This document shows positions 15,481 to 23,249 of a DNA stretch of 64,000 bases, one piece after another. The DNA comes from a virus, in IMG/VR virus record IMGVR_UViG_3300021425_004462, positions 58,060-122,059 of that record; one strand, written 5' to 3'. The notes beneath the pieces are model-generated. The model was not told the origin of the DNA. It saw only the letters and a list, made by a program, of their open reading frames with translations, and did not search any database. The position numbers were made by a program, and so were the translations under genes. How positions within the stretch are numbered: position 1 is the stretch's first letter; every line of letters starts with the position of its first letter.

Positions 15481-16265
15481 AAGTAGCATTATGGTTTAGT
15501 GGGAAATTAGGAGACTGGGAAGAATGTTTAAAGTCGATAACAGAAAATATTATCTGGCCACTAAAGCCAGATATTTTCGTTACAACTTGGGACGATCAAC
15601 CCTCTTACGACTTCTGCCAATACTATAAACCAGTAAAACGTCAAATATTGAACTTCGAAAAAGCAATGGCATCGCTAGCGCCAACAGACAAGCTCCCATA
15701 CCAGCCAAACAAAGGATTAATACCTATGTTAGTAGGAATTAAAGCCTCTAATACTATATTCCAAAACTACGCTTTATTAAAAAAAATCAATTACGATTTA
15801 GTAATCAGGATAAGACCAGACATACAAGTATTAGAACAAATAAAACCTCATGAAATAAAAGATTGTTTAAAAAATAAACATATTAGACTACCACTATTTG
15901 AGAGTACCAATATATACAATCATGAAGAAGAAATCAAAAAACAATTTAGCTTCAGTTTTGTATATGACAAAGCTTCTCTGCCAAATCAAATAAATGATCA
16001 GCTAGCTATTGGACACCCCGACCAAATGAATAAGTACGCAAATTGTTTATCAAGCGTAGCAACTGCAATAAAAATTATGTGGAATGAAGGTTACCCTGAA
16101 TATATGATCAAAGTGCCAGAGTCAGTAATAACAATGTGCCTAAACTTACAGCAATGTAAATACAAGCAATTAACAGGAACAAATCCGTTTGGTAATATTA
16201 ATACAATCCTGTGTAAAAATGGCAAAAAATGGAGAAACCAAGGACACAACTCAATTTCAGTTTAA
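15477..16265 (+). CDS. glycosyltransferase-like protein, family A (first copy)
   Basis: A 262-residue protein. The N-terminus MKVALWFSGKLGDWEECLKSI, followed by KPDIFVTTWDDQ, fits a family of viral and bacterial GT-A-like proteins that open with 'ALxxSGxxR/GxxE-x-C' and an 'F-x-TW' strand. The stretch YDLVIRIRPDIQVLEQI supplies the R-x-R-x-D motif typical of the nucleotide-sugar site in that group. The tail is basic (GKKWRNQGHN). A second, diverged member is the 18817 gene. It overlaps both neighbours (ATGA, TAATG), as expected in a translationally coupled operon. No membrane segment. Function is assigned at fold level only; sugar and acceptor are unknown. Confidence 0.55.
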   Translation: MKVALWFSGKLGDWEECLKSITENIIWPLKPDIFVTTWDDQPSYDFCQYYKPVKRQILNFEKAMASLAPTDKLPYQPNKGLIPMLVGIKASNTIFQNYALLKKINYDLVIRIRPDIQVLEQIKPHEIKDCLKNKHIRLPLFESTNIYNHEEEIKKQFSFSFVYDKASLPNQINDQLAIGHPDQMNKYANCLSSVATAIKIMWNEGYPEYMIKVPESVITMCLNLQQCKYKQLTGTNPFGNINTILCKNGKKWRNQGHNSISV

Positions 16266-17221
16266 TGAAAATTTTCTTTCCAGATATCCACATAACTTTA
16301 ACAAAAAATTTAAGCAAATCCTTGCAACAGCTAGGTCACCAAATAGTACTACCCTCAAAAGATTACCGCATAACAGAGTTACCTCCTCAAAATTGGGTAT
16401 GGAACACTTCCCACTCAAAAGAATCTATTAAAAAATTCGACCTAGCGTCTAATTCTATTTTCGTAGATAAAGAAGAGCTTTTCGATATAAAACCTGACGT
16501 TATATTTGTTAGTGCATTCGAAAATCAATTCGAAGTACTAAATATTATATGGCCTGAAGCTAAAAAATGGGGAGCAAAACTAGCATTTTACAGCGGAAAC
16601 GATTATTGGGACACGGCTTATCCGTGGGAGATAATACAAAACTATATGCCCGCAGACCAACTAGCAGCAAAGCTTTGCGCTAAACACAAAAAACATTTTT
16701 TTCATTACAAACCCTGGATTGATTATGAAATGTTTTCCTTTGATGGGGTTTCTGACGGCAAAAAGATAGGTACATATATATGTGATTACAAAAATAACTT
16801 CCCGGAAGACTACGAGTGCTATACTCAAACCATTCGAGCTCATAATGCAGAATATATTTTATGCGAAAAAGAAACAAAACAAAGAACTTCAGAGATAATG
16901 AACGAAACAATCTCTACCTTACATATAAAAAGACTAGAAGGTTACGGTTTTGCTATTATCGAAAGCATGGCAAAAGGTAGACCGGTCTTTTTCTGGGAAC
17001 CTTTAACTGAGGGCAAAAGCTACCTTCAATGGTTAGAGCTTGGGGTTACCGGCTTTACATTTAGAGATTTAGGGGATTACATTTCTCAACAAAATTTCTT
17101 AATAACAGAAACTGAATTTAGACATGAAGTACAGAATAAGTGTGCCGAGAGGATAAGAGATATAATAAATAATGAAGAAGAGAATTTAAAATTAGACAAT
17201 TTCTTAAATAATCTATTATGA
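16265..17221 (+). CDS. GT4-like glycosyltransferase
   Basis: A 318-residue GT-B protein. The ATG at 16265 is chosen because it shares a base with the preceding stop (TAATG) and gives the normal MKIFFPDIHITLTKNLSKSL opening. An upstream in-frame ATG at 16229 would only add residues inside the previous gene. The second lobe has IKRLEGYGFAIIESMAKGRPVFFWEP, the classic E-x7-E donor-binding region of GT4 (E of LEGYGF and E of IIES). The first lobe shows DVIFVSAFENQ and KLAFYSGNDYW. It ends in an ATGA overlap with the GT25 gene. Likely a cytoplasmic transferase acting on a membrane-linked or soluble acceptor in the same pathway. Confidence 0.75.
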   Translation: MKIFFPDIHITLTKNLSKSLQQLGHQIVLPSKDYRITELPPQNWVWNTSHSKESIKKFDLASNSIFVDKEELFDIKPDVIFVSAFENQFEVLNIIWPEAKKWGAKLAFYSGNDYWDTAYPWEIIQNYMPADQLAAKLCAKHKKHFFHYKPWIDYEMFSFDGVSDGKKIGTYICDYKNNFPEDYECYTQTIRAHNAEYILCEKETKQRTSEIMNETISTLHIKRLEGYGFAIIESMAKGRPVFFWEPLTEGKSYLQWLELGVTGFTFRDLGDYISQQNFLITETEFRHEVQNKCAERIRDIINNEEENLKLDNFLNNLL

Positions 17222-17916
17222 AACTGAATGATTTATTTGATGCGGTTTATTATATTAACCTTGACTCAAGAACAGATAGAGATGAAGAGTTTTGGGAATT
17301 AAATAATAATTTTTTATGTAAAGAACGGACAATTAGAATATCTGCGTTTGATGCGAGAAACACAAATGTAGCAGACGGGGTCTTACCTCTAATGCGTGCA
17401 AGAGCGGCGCATTCAGTAAGCTATTCTAAACCTTTCCGCCATGCAATTGAGAATAACTTTAAAAAAATATTAGTTCTCGAAGATGACGCTGAACCAATGA
17501 TCAAGGACCCAGAAGAAATGTATTCCTTGATTAAAAATTGCCAACAAACAGATTATGATATATTATTCCTTGGAGGGACAGTCCAATCTCAATTAACAAA
17601 AGAAAATGAATTTCTGTACAAGGTTAAAAATAATGTACTAACCACACATGCAATATCTTTTTGTGATAATAATAACCTATTTAAAACAATAGCCCCATTA
17701 GGTAATAATTATGAAGCTACATTTGAGTACCTAACTAGACAAAGAAATTGTTTTGCGACAGACCTACTTACTTCAGAACTTACCTTAAAATACAGAAGTT
17801 TTTTTCCCAAGAGCCTTATCTACGGCCAATACGAAAGCTTTTCAGATATAGATGGAAAGAATGCATCTTACAATAACGATATGATAAATAGATTCGATAA
17901 ATTTACCGCATCATGA
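17218..17916 (+). CDS. GT25-like glycosyltransferase
   Basis: A 232-residue protein with the GT25 signature. YYINLDSRTDRDEEF near residues 11-25 is the opening motif, HSVSYSKPFRHAIENNFKKILVLEDDAEP gives the S-H-x-x-x-W-like helix and the EDD metal motif, and YDILFLGGTVQ is the next strand. GT25 enzymes are LPS galactosyl- or glucosyltransferases. It is related to the N-terminal domain of the late polyprotein at 1067-2971 but is a stand-alone, shorter form, so the phage has an early and a late GT25. Both ends overlap neighbours by ATGA. Confidence 0.78.
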   Translation: MKLNDLFDAVYYINLDSRTDRDEEFWELNNNFLCKERTIRISAFDARNTNVADGVLPLMRARAAHSVSYSKPFRHAIENNFKKILVLEDDAEPMIKDPEEMYSLIKNCQQTDYDILFLGGTVQSQLTKENEFLYKVKNNVLTTHAISFCDNNNLFKTIAPLGNNYEATFEYLTRQRNCFATDLLTSELTLKYRSFFPKSLIYGQYESFSDIDGKNASYNNDMINRFDKFTAS

Positions 17917-18812
17917 AAAAAACTAACTTCGGAGTATTAGTATACCAAAATCAATATTTACCTGAATGTTCTTCGATTAATGTTGGAGACTACATACAAT
18001 CATTAGCGGCGTTAAATATATATAAAAAAATTATAGAAGAAAAACTTAATGTTTCATTCGAAATAGATGAATTCACTAATTTAGTTTTAGAGAATAATAT
18101 AGACGGATTTAATTTTATTTTCATCAAAAGAGATAACTTACATGAACAATCCCAATATCAAGGATTAGATAATATCATCACAATCATGAATGGATGGTGG
18201 ATGTGGCCATTTAATAAAAACAAAGAATTAAGTTTTGAGATACCCAAAAATTTAAAACCCATATTTACTTCGTTCCATATTTACGATAATAACTTACTTA
18301 ATGAAAAAAATATTAAAACTTTCGAAAGGTTTCAACCGATAGGCTGTAGGGACATAGATACATTAAATAAATTAAAAAGTAAAAACATAGATTGCTTCTT
18401 TTCTGGATGCCTAACCACAACAATAGATTTTTATGACTGGGAAGGTCAGAATTCAGATTCAGTACTACTAGTTGATTATAACAAAAATAATTTAAATGTA
18501 AATGAATCCAGACTGACACATCATACCCCAGAAATTAAGGAAGATTTTAAAAAAGGATTTAAACTAGGGCTTAATCTACTTAAAAAATATAGTTTATGCA
18601 AAAAAGTATACACCTCAAGAATACATTGCTATCTTCCGTGTCTAGCTATGGGCGTACCCGTTGAATTTAATTACGGAGATAATTCTAAGCTTAATACCTG
18701 GGGTACGGGCAATGAAAGATTCAACGGTTTAAGGGAACTTGGGGCAGAACAAGATAAACTGAATAAAATTCAACTAGGATTCGATCAAATCATGAATCAC
18801 ATAAAAATATAA
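17913..18812 (+). CDS. polysaccharide pyruvyl transferase family protein
   Basis: A 299-residue protein of the WcaK/CsaB type. The family landmarks are SSINVGDYIQSLAAL (residues about 20-34; the 'N-x-GD' opening), RFQPIGCRDIDTLNKLKSKNIDCFFSGCLTTTI (the 'GxRD-x-x-T-x-x-L' and 'D-P/G' blocks) and VYTSRIHCYLPCLAMGVPVEF (the 'S-x-x-H-x-x-x-x-A-x-x-x-G-x-P' block). It would transfer pyruvate from phosphoenolpyruvate to a sugar, giving an acidic ketal group on a surface polymer. Together with the pyruvyl domain at 1067-2971 it makes two in this window, one early and one late. It starts with an ATGA overlap. Confidence 0.75.
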   Translation: MKKTNFGVLVYQNQYLPECSSINVGDYIQSLAALNIYKKIIEEKLNVSFEIDEFTNLVLENNIDGFNFIFIKRDNLHEQSQYQGLDNIITIMNGWWMWPFNKNKELSFEIPKNLKPIFTSFHIYDNNLLNEKNIKTFERFQPIGCRDIDTLNKLKSKNIDCFFSGCLTTTIDFYDWEGQNSDSVLLVDYNKNNLNVNESRLTHHTPEIKEDFKKGFKLGLNLLKKYSLCKKVYTSRIHCYLPCLAMGVPVEFNYGDNSKLNTWGTGNERFNGLRELGAEQDKLNKIQLGFDQIMNHIKI

Positions 18813-18816
18813 TACA

Positions 18817-19620
18817 GTGAAAAGGATAGCTATATGCTTTAGGGGAAAATGTTCCGACGAAAATATACATTGGGCTACAGGCACGCTTAGAAAAACAGAT
18901 TACAAAAAAACCTTAATTTCTATAAGAAATAATTTAATAAATACTAACCCAAATTATAATTTCGACATATACCTACATGGCTGGATATCTGAAGAAGCTG
19001 ACTCAAACAAGATAGAATCAGATTTTAATGCAAAATTAAGCAAACTTGACAAACAGATAGACTTTTCTCCGTATTACGAAAAAATTAAAAACTACAGAGA
19101 GATATTGCAATCTAGATTTAGCCATTTACATCAGAAAAATCAATATTCCTACAATGATATAAAATTTTTCGATTATTTTAATAATATATTCTCATATGCA
19201 TACAGTATATCTAATGCGGTAAAACTAATAGATCAACCTAAGAATTACGAATTAATAATAAATACTAGATACGACATTAATTTAATAGAAGCCATAAATT
19301 TAAATTCACTAGATAAAAATAAAACTTATACTGACAACACAGGATTAAACCACAGCCCTCTATTTTATGGTGATTTCATACATATTTCGAAACCAGAGAA
19401 GAGTGTTTTATGGGCAAATTTTTTCAATTTTTTAAGCGAAGAGATCTTCTTTAAAAAAGATTTTGAACAATGGGCGAGAAGCTTTAAATCAAAAAATATT
19501 AACGGAAAAACCGACCACGGTATATATTCACCTCAAATGATATACGCTAATTTTTCCCAGACACACACACCACACAGAGATGTTGTGCCAAAAATAAACG
19601 CATCACTTTTTAGATATTAA
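18817..19620 (+). CDS. glycosyltransferase-like protein, family A (second copy)
   Basis: A 267-residue protein that starts with GTG at 18817; no in-frame ATG lies near the conserved N-terminus MKRIAICFRGKCSDENIHWATG. The pattern 'IAICFRG ... YKKTLISIRNNLI ... FDIYLHGW' matches the family seen at 15477, and YELIINTRYDINLIEAI supplies the R-x-D strand of its proposed donor site. Divergence between the two copies is high, so they probably differ in sugar or linkage. It sits 4 bases after the pyruvyl transferase gene and 2 bases before the HAD-nucleotidyltransferase gene, with no visible ribosome site, and is likely translated by coupling. Confidence 0.55.
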   Translation: MKRIAICFRGKCSDENIHWATGTLRKTDYKKTLISIRNNLINTNPNYNFDIYLHGWISEEADSNKIESDFNAKLSKLDKQIDFSPYYEKIKNYREILQSRFSHLHQKNQYSYNDIKFFDYFNNIFSYAYSISNAVKLIDQPKNYELIINTRYDINLIEAINLNSLDKNKTYTDNTGLNHSPLFYGDFIHISKPEKSVLWANFFNFLSEEIFFKKDFEQWARSFKSKNINGKTDHGIYSPQMIYANFSQTHTPHRDVVPKINASLFRY

Positions 19621-19622
19621 TA

Positions 19623-21044
19623 ATGATAAAAGCGGTACTATTTGACTTAGATGGAGTTCTCGTTGACTCAAGAGAAATGCATTACCTAGCACTAAATAAA
19701 GCTTTAGAATATATAGATCCAAAATTTATAATCAAAAGAGAAGAACATCTATCTACTTTTGACGGTTTACCAACAAAAAGTAAACTCAATAAATTAACAG
19801 AAACAAAAGGTTTACCAAAAGATCTTTACAATGAAGTATGGAAGCTTAAGCAAAAATTTACAGTTGAAGCAATAAACGAGCAGTACTCTGTAGATGAGAG
19901 ATTGTGTGGTATACTTAAAAATTTAAAGGAAAAAGGGATCAAAATGTGCGTTTGCTCTAATTCTATCAGAGAAACTACAAAAATGATACTTTTAAGGAAG
20001 GGGCTTATAGAGTATATTGAATTTTTGATAACGAATGAAGACGTAAAGAATCCAAAGCCTAACCCTGAGATGTATTTAAGGGCAATGATACGACTTGGAT
20101 TATCACCTAAAGAATGTGTTATAGTAGAGGATTCTCACATTGGAAGAAAGGCAGCTATGCTATCAGGAGCAAGTCTTTGCGCTGTAATAAATCCAAATGA
20201 TGTCGAATTATCTAAAATAGAATATATTATACAAAAAGCAAATGATAAATCAAAACTCAACCCCAAATGGCAAGGAGGAAAAATGAACGTACTTATACCA
20301 ATGGCTGGAGCGGGATCCAGATTCGAAAAAGCTGGATATACATTCCCTAAACCATTAATCGAAGTTAGAGGTCAACCAATGATACAGGCAGTCGTCAATA
20401 ATATAAATATTGACGCAAAACATATCTTTATAGTGCAAAAGGAACACTTTAAAAAGTACAACCTAAAAGAAACTTTAAATGCAATATCACCAGGTTGTGA
20501 TATCGTAACAGTAGAAGGAGTAACTGAAGGCGCAGCTTGCACAACCTTATTAGCTAAAGATTTAATAAATAACAACGAACCTTTATTAATAGCAAACTCA
20601 GATCAATTTGTAGAATGGGATAGTAATCAATTCATGTACTCTATGGTGGGAGACACTATTGACGGAGGTATACTAACATTCTACTCTACGCACCCCAAAT
20701 GGAGCTACGCAAAATTAAATGAAGACGGTTTTGTTTCGGAGGTTCAAGAGAAGAAACCTATAAGTGATAAAGCTACAGTAGGTATTTACTACTGGACGAA
20801 AGGCTCTGATTACGTCAAATACGCAGAGCAAATGATTGAAAATAATACAAGGGTGAACAACGAGTTCTACGTATGCCCTGTTTACAATGAAGCTATCAAA
20901 GACAACAAGAAAATTAAAATTTTTGATATTCCGAAGATGTGGGGCTTAGGAACACCAGAAGACCTAAATTATTTTTTAGAGCACCAAGGAAAAGAAGATT
21001 CTGATCCAGATATGTGGGCTAACACCCCAAACCCTAATGAATAA
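19623..21044 (+). CDS. HAD phosphatase - sugar nucleotidyltransferase fusion
   Basis: A 473-residue two-domain enzyme. Residues 1-205 are a HAD hydrolase of the beta-phosphoglucomutase type: FDLDGVLVDS with D8 and D10, CSNS, KNPKPNPE and VEDSHIG complete the four motifs. Residues about 221-460 are a nucleotidyltransferase: MNVLIPMAGAGSRFEKAGYTFPKPLIEV has the G-x-G-x-R and lysine signature, with ANSDQFVEWD as the metal strand and GLGTPEDL near the end. Phosphosugar trimming or isomerisation followed by NDP-sugar formation would supply donors to the surrounding transferases. The second domain begins at an in-frame ATG preceded by AAGGAGG, so it may also be made alone. Confidence 0.82.
   Translation: MIKAVLFDLDGVLVDSREMHYLALNKALEYIDPKFIIKREEHLSTFDGLPTKSKLNKLTETKGLPKDLYNEVWKLKQKFTVEAINEQYSVDERLCGILKNLKEKGIKMCVCSNSIRETTKMILLRKGLIEYIEFLITNEDVKNPKPNPEMYLRAMIRLGLSPKECVIVEDSHIGRKAAMLSGASLCAVINPNDVELSKIEYIIQKANDKSKLNPKWQGGKMNVLIPMAGAGSRFEKAGYTFPKPLIEVRGQPMIQAVVNNINIDAKHIFIVQKEHFKKYNLKETLNAISPGCDIVTVEGVTEGAACTTLLAKDLINNNEPLLIANSDQFVEWDSNQFMYSMVGDTIDGGILTFYSTHPKWSYAKLNEDGFVSEVQEKKPISDKATVGIYYWTKGSDYVKYAEQMIENNTRVNNEFYVCPVYNEAIKDNKKIKIFDIPKMWGLGTPEDLNYFLEHQGKEDSDPDMWANTPNPNE
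20272..20285 (+). promoter_or_regulatory. internal ribosome-binding site and start inside the fusion gene
   Basis: AAGGAGG at 20272-20278, four bases, then the in-frame ATG at 20283, exactly at the start of the nucleotidyltransferase domain (residue 221). It is the strongest Shine-Dalgarno site seen in this operon. It may be a relic of two separate genes or a working internal start. Confidence 0.6.
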
Positions 21045-21363
21045 GTTTAATTTAAAAGATTTTACAAGAGGCTGGTTCATTGGCAACTTCAACCCTTCTC
21101 TAATTAAAACTAACGATGTTGAAGTTGGAGTTAAAGAATATAAAGCTGGAGATTATGAAGAATTTCATCACCACAAGATTTCAACAGAAATCACTTGCAT
21201 TACAAAAGGAGAAGTAGAAATGAATGGAGTGAGGTATAAAGAGGGAGATATTATTGAAATAAAACCCTTAGAAGGTACAGACTTCAAGGCGATTACAGAC
21301 AGTCAAAATGTTGTCATAAAACTTCCTGGGGCAAATGATGACAAATATCTAGGAAAAGCATGA
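21037..21363 (+). CDS. cupin-fold sugar-metabolism-type protein
   Basis: A 108-residue single-domain cupin. The first cupin motif is visible as YKAGDYEEFHHHKISTEITCITKGEVEMNG, with the three-histidine cluster and a glutamate placed to bind a metal ion. The second, weaker motif follows at YKEGDIIEIKPLEGTDFKAI. Cupins of this size in sugar operons are isomerases, epimerase-like proteins or sensors; the exact reaction cannot be told. It overlaps the nucleotidyltransferase gene by 8 bases and the next gene by ATGA, so it belongs to the same pathway. Lack of a C-terminal extension argues against a full RmlC-type epimerase (about 180 residues). Confidence 0.7.
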   Translation: MNKFNLKDFTRGWFIGNFNPSLIKTNDVEVGVKEYKAGDYEEFHHHKISTEITCITKGEVEMNGVRYKEGDIIEIKPLEGTDFKAITDSQNVVIKLPGANDDKYLGKA

Positions 21364-21782
21364 TACTAGTATCTCATAGAGGAAATATATCTGGACCAAA
21401 TCCAGAAAAAGAAAATCATCCAGACTACATAAAAGAAGCTCTTTCGCAAGGATTTGATGTAGAGGTAGATATATGGGGAGATAAAGAATTATGGCTTGGT
21501 CACGATAAACCTCAATACAAATGCTCAGTTAGTTTCCTTATTAACAATTACCAAAAGCTATGGATCCATTGCAAAAACTTAATAGCTATAGATATATTGT
21601 CTGAATTTAAAGTTTTAAATTACTTCTGGCATCAAAACGATGACTATACATTAACCTCTAAAAATTTTATATGGACATACCCAGGTAAACACGTATGCAA
21701 TAAAAGCGTCTTAGTTGTAGATGACGCAAGAGAATATGCTGGCCCGATTTGCTTTGGTTTATGCTCTGACTATATTAGGTGA
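21360..21782 (+). CDS. GDPD/PI-PLC-like phosphodiesterase-fold protein
   Basis: A 140-residue protein resembling a trimmed glycerophosphodiester phosphodiesterase barrel. MILVSHRGNISGPNPEKENHPDYIKEAL contains the HRGN-x-x-GP-x-P-x-x-EN opening with its catalytic histidine, and GFDVEVDIWGDKELWLGHD contains E-x-D and the second histidine. LWIHCKN continues the barrel strands. It is about half the usual 240-residue length, so some of the barrel is missing or the fold is reduced. It may act on a phosphodiester-linked glycan unit made by this operon, for example glycerol-phosphate or sugar-phosphate. It starts at ATGA and ends in a GTGA overlap. Confidence 0.6.
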   Translation: MILVSHRGNISGPNPEKENHPDYIKEALSQGFDVEVDIWGDKELWLGHDKPQYKCSVSFLINNYQKLWIHCKNLIAIDILSEFKVLNYFWHQNDDYTLTSKNFIWTYPGKHVCNKSVLVVDDAREYAGPICFGLCSDYIR

Positions 21783-22645
21783 ATATTAGCGATATATTTT
21801 CAAAAAATTATTTCAAACATAACTACCACTTAAGCCAGGAGCAAAGATTTCTTCACAGCTTCCTTGAAAGGTACTTATTGAGAATGGAGCGGTACATTGA
21901 AACCGTATCTATAATTATTCAAGGAAAATTAAACAAGAGGTCTATTGATACCATTCCAGAATACTTAAAGTATGGGGAAGTTATTATCAGCTGCTGGGAC
22001 AATGATGATTTATCTATGCTTGATAAATATAAAGATAAAGTTAAAATCATAATAAATAAATATTCGAACGCAAAAACAAAACAAAAAAAAACAGGAAGTC
22101 AAGCTCCCTGGATCTTTCAAAATTTAACAACACTAAACGGCCTTAATGCCGCAAGCGGATACTTATGCATTAAGTTAAGATCTGATGAAAGTTATCCTAT
22201 CCTAGACCCATTAATAAATAAATTTAAAAATAATAGAGACACAAAAGATCCAAGTACGAATTTGTACAAAGATTATAAAATAATCACATCAAACATTTAC
22301 TTTAGGCACGACAGAGAGAACAAATTTCACCCATCAGATCACATAATAGCAGGAACAAAAAGTCGAATGCTAGAGTCCTTTAAGTTATCAAACTCCTATT
22401 GTTATAAACCTCACACAAAATTCCCAGAGCAATTAATAGCTCACGCAATAATTAACAGCTATTTCGACCCCGTTAATAAAAGAAAAGATAGAGTAAAAAA
22501 CGAAAATTCTAAAGAGTTAATGAAAAAACATTTTGACATAATAAGAATAAAAGATTTACCTAATCATATATGGACTTCAAGCTACAGAAAGTATGATCCA
22601 TTATACAGCGAAGAAGACTGGTGTCATGATATAAATTCCATATAA
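21779..22645 (+). CDS. WavE-like LPS core glycosyltransferase
   Basis: A 288-residue protein. From residue about 40 it follows the WavE (Vibrio LPS core) pattern: VSIIIQGKLNKRSIDTIPEYLKYGEVIISCWDNDDLSML, then a gap, GYLCIKLRSDESYPI (the K-L-R-x-D strand) and HPSDHIIAGTKSRMLESFKL near the end. The start is a GTG at 21779 overlapping the previous stop (GTGA); an ATG at 21884, just before the conserved part, is a possible shorter start. It is the last gene of the early glycan operon. A hairpin-bearing promoter region follows at once. Probably a cytoplasmic sugar transferase acting on an LPS-like acceptor. Confidence 0.68.
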   Translation: MNISDIFSKNYFKHNYHLSQEQRFLHSFLERYLLRMERYIETVSIIIQGKLNKRSIDTIPEYLKYGEVIISCWDNDDLSMLDKYKDKVKIIINKYSNAKTKQKKTGSQAPWIFQNLTTLNGLNAASGYLCIKLRSDESYPILDPLINKFKNNRDTKDPSTNLYKDYKIITSNIYFRHDRENKFHPSDHIIAGTKSRMLESFKLSNSYCYKPHTKFPEQLIAHAIINSYFDPVNKRKDRVKNENSKELMKKHFDIIRIKDLPNHIWTSSYRKYDPLYSEEDWCHDINSI

Positions 22646-22652
22646 ATAATAG

Positions 22653-22680
22653 TTGAGAAAATAAATACAGGACATATAAT
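22653..22680 (+). promoter_or_regulatory. third leaderless sigma70-like promoter
   Basis: TTGAGA (22653-22658), 16 bases and a perfect TATAAT (22675-22680) are followed by 8 bases and the ATG at 22689. The predicted start is at or within 1-2 bases of the ATG, as in the two promoters near 14.1 kb. The -10 box lies inside an inverted repeat. Confidence 0.68.
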
Positions 22681-22687
22681 CCTGTAT
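22665..22687. promoter_or_regulatory. inverted repeat over the -10 box, probable operator
   Basis: ATACAGGA (22665-22672), 7 bases, TCCTGTAT (22680-22687): a perfect 8-bp inverted repeat covering the -10 box and ending one base before the ATG. The position suits a repressor site. There is no T tract, so it is not a terminator. Confidence 0.6.
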
Positions 22688-22688
22688 C

Positions 22689-23249
22689 ATGAGTATTTCA
22701 CTTTATAAACCAAATAGCAAAAACACAGGGTGTGCTTTTAATTTTAAAATCGGAGTAAATAAGTCTAAAGAACCTGTAATTTACGCAAGCGCTATCCAGC
22801 AGTATAGCTGGGACGATTCAAAGAAAACCGGAAACTTTTCAGGAAACGGGACTGATCCAGATAAAAAAATAAACTTAAAATTCACAGAGTTTGAAATAGG
22901 TGGAATAATTAGCGCTTTTAAAAACAGAAATGAATTCTCTACATTTCACGCGTTCGAAGAGAATAAGACGTCAATCAAATGCACCCCATGGGATAAAAAA
23001 AGTAAAGTAAAACAAGGAGATAAAGAAACCTGGGTGACTATACCTGCATTCGGAATTAATGTTACGCGAAACGGTAATCAAATTTTCAGAATACCCATTG
23101 AACCTGGAGAAGTTGAAAATTTAATGGAATTTTTAAAATTTTATCTATCAGAACTATATAAACATAGAAGAAAAGAAGAGATTAAAAGACTCAAAGAATC
23201 CCAATCACAAAACACTTCATCAGGTAATAGCGGCGCAGCCCCTTTTTAA
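22689..23249 (+). CDS. putative ssDNA-binding phage protein
   Basis: A 186-residue protein of a phage family I do not recognise by name. It is beta-rich (GCAFNFKIG, PVIYASAIQQYSWDD, KINLKFTEFEIGGIISAF, STFHAFEENKTSIKCTPW) and has a long C-terminal helix (NLMEFLKFYLSELYKHRRKEEIKRL) and a flexible tail ending SGAAPF. The fold order (sheet, then helix, then disordered tail ending in PF) recalls single-strand DNA-binding proteins of the PC4/Whirly kind and the SSB tip, but no motif proves it. It leads the second early operon from the 22653 promoter and its stop overlaps the next ATG (TAATG). The nearby 26300 gene also looks like DNA metabolism. Confidence 0.45.
   Translation: MSISLYKPNSKNTGCAFNFKIGVNKSKEPVIYASAIQQYSWDDSKKTGNFSGNGTDPDKKINLKFTEFEIGGIISAFKNRNEFSTFHAFEENKTSIKCTPWDKKSKVKQGDKETWVTIPAFGINVTRNGNQIFRIPIEPGEVENLMEFLKFYLSELYKHRRKEEIKRLKESQSQNTSSGNSGAAPF

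Noticed and set aside
22641-22648. TATAAATA box after the WavE-like gene as a late promoter for the 22689 gene.
   Set aside because: It overlaps the stop codon, lacks the GTG and lies 41 bases from the ATG, while a well-placed sigma70-like promoter exists. Possible secondary use cannot be excluded.
22665-22687. Intrinsic terminator after the early glycan operon.
   Set aside because: The stem is AT-rich, lacks a T tract and covers a -10 box one base before an ATG. An operator is a better reading.
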